From JBBROS01 sp965213855 (GTDB lineage Bacteria; Pseudomonadota; Alphaproteobacteria; Acetobacterales; Acetobacteraceae): a stretch of DNA of 64,000 nt. The notes below the pieces were generated by a model. It ran no database searches, had not been told where the DNA came from, and worked only from the letters and a program-made list of their open reading frames with translations. This document shows, piece by piece, positions 60,272-64,000 of the stretch; the first letter of the stretch is position 1; each line of letters starts with the position of its first letter. Made by a program: the position numbers and the translations under genes. The stretch covers positions 496,001 through 560,000 of the forward strand of contig CBDCAA010000008.1 in NCBI GenBank assembly GCA_965213855.1, written 5' to 3'.

Positions 60272-61987
60272 TCAGGAGAACGCATCGCCGGTTGACGGTT
60301 GCCATCCAGCCGCGCGGAAGGCGGCCAGCACGCGGCGAAAATCCTCTGCCCGGTACCACGGCACGCGTGAGCGGGTGAAGTTGGCGAACGCCTCCGGCTC
60401 CAGGGCTCGAGACTCCGAAAGAAAGGGGCGGGCCTCGACGGCACGGCCGGTCTCGGCCAGGATCATGGCCATCAGCCGGTGGGAACCGAAATACTCGGGC
60501 CATGCACGCAGCATCATCGCCGCATGCGCCTCGGCGGCCTGCAAATCGCGAAGGAAATAGAAGCCGAGCCCGAGCTGCATCTGGCGGACCCTGACGCGCG
60601 GGTCGCGCGGATCGAGGTCGATGCTGGCGTGCAGCGCGTCGATCCCTTCCGCGGGGGCGCCGCCGAAGACTTGCGCGGCACCCAGCGTCGCATAAGCGCT
60701 GGCGTCGCTGGGATTAAGTCTCAGCGCCGAGTCTGCTGCGGTCATGGCGCCAGCGTGGTCTCCCCGCGCGTAACGGGCGTAGCCGAGCGTGGCGTGTGCG
60801 CTGGAGTCGCGGCTGTCGAGTTGGACGGCCTGCTGGGCGAGCCGTTCGGCTTGGCCCTGCCAGTCGGGCGGCGCCGCCGGGCTGTAGCCGGTGCCGGCGC
60901 GGCAGAGCAGCCGAGCGAGGCCGTAATAGCCCGGCGCGTATCGGGGCGCGAGGCTGATCGCGCGTTGGAACCAGTCCATCGACGTCCGCAGCTGATCGGG
61001 ATCGCGTTGGCTGAGGAACCAGACGCCGCGCTGGTAGGCGAGCCATGCATCGACGCTGTCCGGGTGCGTGCAAAACGAGCGGTCCTGCTCGGCCTCGAGC
61101 AGCACCGGACGGACGGCCTGGGCGATGCGGGCAGCGATCTCGTCCTGGACCGTGAAAATATCCGCCAGCACGCGGTCATGGCGTTCGGTGACGAGATGGG
61201 TCTGGGTGACGGCATCGGTGAGGTGCGCGATGACGCGCACGCGGTCGCCGGAGTGGCGGATGCTGCCCTCGAGCACGTACCGAACCCGGAGTTGCTGCGC
61301 GATCTCGCCGACTCTGGCGGCGCCGGGCTTATAGGAAAACGAGGAATTCCGGGCGATGACCCGAAGCCATCGGTTGCGGGACAAGGCGCCGATGATGTCC
61401 TCCGAGATGCCCTCGCCGAACAACCCGGCGTCGGGATCGCCCCCGGCATCGATGAACGGCAGGACGGCGATGCTCGGCGGTTCCGACGCGGGTACGATAA
61501 CCGGAATGGGTGCGGGCGACCCATGGCGACTGGCAGGGTTGGGGCTGTCGCTGGCGAGGGCGACGGGCGCGACGAACCGGTAGCCCTTGCCGTACTCGTT
61601 GCGGATGTAGAAGCGGCCGCCGAAGGCCTGGCGCAGCGTGCAGATCGCGACCGACAGGCTGTTCTCGACGACGGTACTGCGCGGCCAGGCGGTCCGGATC
61701 AGCTCCTGCTTGGCGACGACCCGGTCGCGGTTCTCGATCAGCGCGACCAAGAGCTGGACGGCGCGCGAGCCTAGCCCGACCGGCAGCCCGTCCCGGGTCA
61801 AGATGCGGGCGTGCGCGTCGAGCTGGAATTCATCGAACAGGTAGACCGGACCAGGGCCCGAAACGGCAGGAGCGGGCGTGGCAGGCTGCCGGAGGACGTT
61901 CACGCAGAAAACCTTCGCATCGACAGCCGGCTCGTGGAACCTTGTCTCATCCGAACGGACGATGCCATGCCGGGGAATTGCGGGCAA
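60272..61987 (-). CDS. CadC/ToxR-type winged-helix regulator with TolB-like and TPR domains
   Basis: 571 residues, no transmembrane helix. Winged-helix DNA-binding domain at about 50-145 (FDEFQLDAHARILTRDGLPVGLGSRAVQLLVALI...VENSLSVAICTLRQAFG...IRNEYGKGYRFVAPV). Middle region about 170-290 is the TolB-N/FlgO-like module found in class III adenylate cyclases (SIAVLPFIDAGG...GEGISEDIIGALSRNRWLRVIARNSSF...VRYVLEGSIRHSGDRVRVIAHLTDA). Residues 330-560 are TPR repeats. A cytoplasmic one-component regulator with unknown ligand. Start uncertain by some tens of residues; the DNA-binding domain begins near residue 50. Confidence 0.85.
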   Translation of the reverse strand: MPAIPRHGIVRSDETRFHEPAVDAKVFCVNVLRQPATPAPAVSGPGPVYLFDEFQLDAHARILTRDGLPVGLGSRAVQLLVALIENRDRVVAKQELIRTAWPRSTVVENSLSVAICTLRQAFGGRFYIRNEYGKGYRFVAPVALASDSPNPASRHGSPAPIPVIVPASEPPSIAVLPFIDAGGDPDAGLFGEGISEDIIGALSRNRWLRVIARNSSFSYKPGAARVGEIAQQLRVRYVLEGSIRHSGDRVRVIAHLTDAVTQTHLVTERHDRVLADIFTVQDEIAARIAQAVRPVLLEAEQDRSFCTHPDSVDAWLAYQRGVWFLSQRDPDQLRTSMDWFQRAISLAPRYAPGYYGLARLLCRAGTGYSPAAPPDWQGQAERLAQQAVQLDSRDSSAHATLGYARYARGDHAGAMTAADSALRLNPSDASAYATLGAAQVFGGAPAEGIDALHASIDLDPRDPRVRVRQMQLGLGFYFLRDLQAAEAHAAMMLRAWPEYFGSHRLMAMILAETGRAVEARPFLSESRALEPEAFANFTRSRVPWYRAEDFRRVLAAFRAAGWQPSTGDAFS

Positions 61988-62027
61988 ACAGTGCGGGCGT
62001 TCGAGCGTTGGCAGGAGTGGCGGTCCT

Positions 62028-62525
62028 ATGATCTCGACCGGGTTTGTGCGGCTGATGGCGGCCTACAATTCCGAGATGAATCGGCGGCTCTATGCTGCGG
62101 CCGAACGGCTTGACGAGACTGCGCGGCTTGCCGATCGGGGCGCTTTCTGGCGCTCGATCCATGAAACACTGGCGCACCTGCTCTGGGGCGACGTGCAGTG
62201 GATGAGCCGGTTTGACGGTTGGGCAAAGAACGAGCGTGCTCTGGCTGAAAGCGGGGACGATCGGCGCCCCTTCACCGCGCTGCATGCGGATCGCGTGGCT
62301 GCGGATGCCCGGATCGAGGACTGGGCGGGGCGCATGACCCAGGGATGGCTGGATGGTGAGCTCACATGGTGGAGCGGGGCGGCCGGCCGCACGATGAGCC
62401 GTCCGCTCGGGCTGCTGGTGCCGCACTTCTTCAACCATCAAACCCATCATCGCGGCCAGGTGCATGCGATGCTGACGGCTGCGGGCGAGCGGACGGGCGA
62501 TACGGACCTGATGCTGCTGGTCTGA
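62028..62525 (+). CDS. DinB-family protein
   Basis: 165 residues of the DinB/YfiT-type four-helix metal-binding fold. Conserved His residues in FWRSIHETLAHLLWGDVQWMSRF and LLVPHFFNHQTHHRGQVHAML supply the metal site. DinB-like proteins include thiol-dependent transferases and DNA-damage-induced proteins; the role is unknown here. The ATG at 62028 begins the conserved helix (MISTGFVRLMAAYNSEMNRRLY). Confidence 0.85.
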   Translation: MISTGFVRLMAAYNSEMNRRLYAAAERLDETARLADRGAFWRSIHETLAHLLWGDVQWMSRFDGWAKNERALAESGDDRRPFTALHADRVAADARIEDWAGRMTQGWLDGELTWWSGAAGRTMSRPLGLLVPHFFNHQTHHRGQVHAMLTAAGERTGDTDLMLLV

Positions 62526-62648
62526 CGTTGGGCCGGCCTCGACGCATCGCCACGCCGGTGATTGGACGCCGGGGTATCGGACAAATGGCCGGGATTGCCG
62601 CGCAGACAGTCGCTATGGTGAGGTGACGTAACAGCAGGGGTTACATCC

Positions 62649-63401
62649 ATGGCGCGGTTGGCAGGCAAGACGGCGTTGGTGACGGGCGGGACGACCGGGA
62701 TCGGGCGGGCCGCGGCGGAGGCGTTCAAGCGCGAGGGGGCGCGGGTGGCGGTCTCTGGGCAGGATGCGGCCCGCGTGGAGGCGGCCGGGCGAGAGATGGG
62801 CGTGCAAGCGATCCGCTGCGATGCCGGGCAACTCTCCGATATCGAGGCGTTGATGGCCGCGGCTGGCGCGGCATTCGGCGGCCGGCTGGACGTGTTGTTC
62901 GTCAATGCCGGGGTGTTCCGGCCGGGAATGGCGGAGGCCGTCACGGAGGCGGATTTCGCCGCGGTGTTCGGCGTCAACGTGATGGGGGCGTTCTTCACGA
63001 TCCAGAAGGCGTTGCCGTTGCTTGGCGAGGGGTCGAGCGTGATCGTGAACACGTCGATCAACGCATCGTTGGGAATGGAGGGGGCATCGGTTTACAGCGC
63101 ATCCAAAGCGGCGGCGCGCTCGCTGGTGCGGAGCTTTGCGGTGGAGCTGGTGGGCCGGGGCATCCGGGTGAACGCGGTGGCGCCGGGCCCGGTCGAGACG
63201 CCGATCTTCGGCAAGACCGGGCTGCCGGCCGACGTGATGGCCGGCATGGCTGAGGGCATCAAAGGCAAGGTGCCGATGGGGCGGTTCGGGCGGCCGGAGG
63301 AGATCGCCGGCCCGGTGCTGTTCCTGGCGAGCGACGAATCGACGTTCATGACCGGGGGAGAGGTGGTGGCCGACGGGGGATGGCTGGGGGTGGGCCGGTA
63401 G
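62649..63401 (+). CDS. SDR family oxidoreductase
   Basis: 250 residues. ALVTGGTTGIGRAAAEAF cofactor motif, NAGVF, catalytic Ser in IVNTSINASLG, Tyr and Lys in YSASKAAARSLVR, and a C-terminal FMTGGEVVADGGWLGVG. Classical SDR; PGPVETPIFGKTGL is a loop common to many members. Substrate unknown. Unlinked to the DinB gene by a 123-base gap; upstream of ssb. Confidence 0.88.
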   Translation: MARLAGKTALVTGGTTGIGRAAAEAFKREGARVAVSGQDAARVEAAGREMGVQAIRCDAGQLSDIEALMAAAGAAFGGRLDVLFVNAGVFRPGMAEAVTEADFAAVFGVNVMGAFFTIQKALPLLGEGSSVIVNTSINASLGMEGASVYSASKAAARSLVRSFAVELVGRGIRVNAVAPGPVETPIFGKTGLPADVMAGMAEGIKGKVPMGRFGRPEEIAGPVLFLASDESTFMTGGEVVADGGWLGVGR

Positions 63402-63502
63402 CGGGCAGCCGCTTTACGGGTTGTTAACCATCCTCGTGCCACTCTCTCTGTTCAGCCAGCGGAAAAACTTCGCTATGGTGCTCGACAGAATGGGGGCGCG
63501 TG

Positions 63503-64000
63503 ATGGCCGGAACTGTGAACAAGGTGATCCTGGTGGGCCGGTTGGGCAAAGACCCGGAGGTCCGGAGCTTCCAAAACGGCGGCAAGGTCGTGAACATGAC
63601 CTTGGCGACGAGCGAGACCTGGACGGACCGGGCGTCGGGCGAACGGAAAGAGAAGACGCAGTGGCACAACGTCGTGATCAAGAACGAGAAGACGGCCGAG
63701 GTCGCTGAGAAGTATCTCAAGAAAGGTGCAACAGTCTATATCGAGGGATCACTCGAAACCCGCAAATGGCAGGACCAGTCGGGACAGGACAAATACACGA
63801 CCGAGGTCATCGTGGGGCCGTTCCGGGGCGAGATGACGATGCTTGGCGGGCGGGACGCGGACTCGATGGGTGGCGGCGGGGGCGGGTACGAGGGCGGCGG
63901 AGGACGGCCGGCGGCGCGGTCGACCCCCGCGCGGTCGTCGGGGGGTGGCGCTGGGGGTCCGTCGTGGGACAGTCCGAAGAGTGGTGGTGGCGATCTGGAT
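63503..64000 (+). CDS. ssb: Single-stranded DNA-binding protein, 5' part (runs off right edge)
   Basis: The first 166 codons of SSB, cut by the window edge. OB fold: MAGTVNKVILVGRLGKDPEVRS, GKVVNMTLATSE, WHNVVI, KKGATVYIEGSLETRKWQD and YTTEVIV; then a Gly-rich flexible tail (MGGGGGGYEGGGG). Binds ssDNA as a tetramer in replication and repair; the acidic C-terminal tip lies beyond the window. KGATVYIEGSLETRKWQDQ fits alphaproteobacterial SSBs. TTCAGC (63451-63456) and TATGGT (63474-63479), 17 bases apart, may be its promoter. Confidence 0.96.
   Translation, partial: MAGTVNKVILVGRLGKDPEVRSFQNGGKVVNMTLATSETWTDRASGERKEKTQWHNVVIKNEKTAEVAEKYLKKGATVYIEGSLETRKWQDQSGQDKYTTEVIVGPFRGEMTMLGGRDADSMGGGGGGYEGGGGRPAARSTPARSSGGGAGGPSWDSPKSGGGDLD

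Noticed and set aside
62595..62619. CGCTATGGTG before the SDR gene, the same as before ssb, as a shared promoter
   Set aside because: No -35 element at suitable spacing upstream of the SDR copy; a 10-base match alone is weak.

Overview
The window looks like a piece of a high-GC alphaproteobacterial chromosome. The gene content (a rut pyrimidine pathway, feruloyl-CoA synthase, Bug-type binding proteins, an amide-type branched-chain ABC transporter, an alphaproteobacterial single-strand-binding protein) and the dense operons with 4-base stop/start overlaps fit the Rhodospirillales/Acetobacteraceae best, but the genus is inference. I see no rRNA, tRNA, CRISPR array, transposase or phage gene. 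It reads as a metabolically versatile scavenger's transport and catabolism region.

Layout. 1-6.6 kb (minus): a 1,852-residue secreted protein with an N-terminal LprI-like domain, overlapping by 4 bases the start of an alpha-2-macroglobulin-like gene that runs off the left edge. 6.8-9.8 kb (plus): rutABCD, oxidative uracil/thymine ring opening. 9.8-11.3 kb (minus): two unrecognised envelope proteins. 11.4-16.2 kb (minus): a hydroxycinnamate-type operon (enoyl-CoA hydratase, feruloyl-CoA synthase, binding protein, hydroxyacyl-CoA dehydrogenase), divergent from a DHA2 exporter. 18-24 kb: a SNF2 helicase with a SWIM zinc finger, a DUF2721 membrane protein, a HbpS/GlcG-like protein and a secreted HD-like protein. 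24.3-29.3 kb (minus): MFS importer, acyl-CoA-dehydrogenase-fold flavoenzyme, VOC protein, secreted LVIVD beta-propeller and a small secreted protein. 29.5-31.6 kb (plus): Ldh2-type dehydrogenase plus a Bug binding protein. 31.6-34.2 kb (minus): two exported hydrolases, followed by a decayed beta-helix gene. 34.7-40.1 kb (minus): RraA-like aldolase, a PotD/A/B/C-type ABC importer and a 2-hydroxyacid dehydrogenase. 40.2 kb: a small rhomboid protease.

40.8-51.8 kb is the most interesting part. A hybrid histidine kinase whose sensor is a complete NCS1 purine/cytosine-permease-like domain, followed by a nine-cysteine linker, overlaps its LuxR-type response regulator gene. Divergent from them is a five-gene FmdDEF/Urt-type ABC transporter followed by formamidase (fmdA) and fmdB. 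A perfect 18-base palindrome lies between the two units. This looks like a self-contained module that senses an amide or urea-like compound, imports it and hydrolyses it.

51.9-56.5 kb: an MFS transporter, an L-idonate-5-dehydrogenase-like ADH, a gluconate-5-dehydrogenase-like SDR and, divergently, a second zinc ADH. 56.6-59.0 kb: two tandem paralogous aminotransferases. 59-62 kb (minus): an ECHDC3-like crotonase, a stand-alone LuxR-type DNA-binding protein and a CadC/TolB/TPR regulator. 62-64 kb (plus): DinB, an SDR and the start of ssb, cut by the right edge.

Starts were chosen from overlaps, Shine-Dalgarno-like sequence and family N-termini. Three genes (rutD, the Pot-type ATPase and the rhomboid) appear to need a start other than ATG/GTG/TTG.
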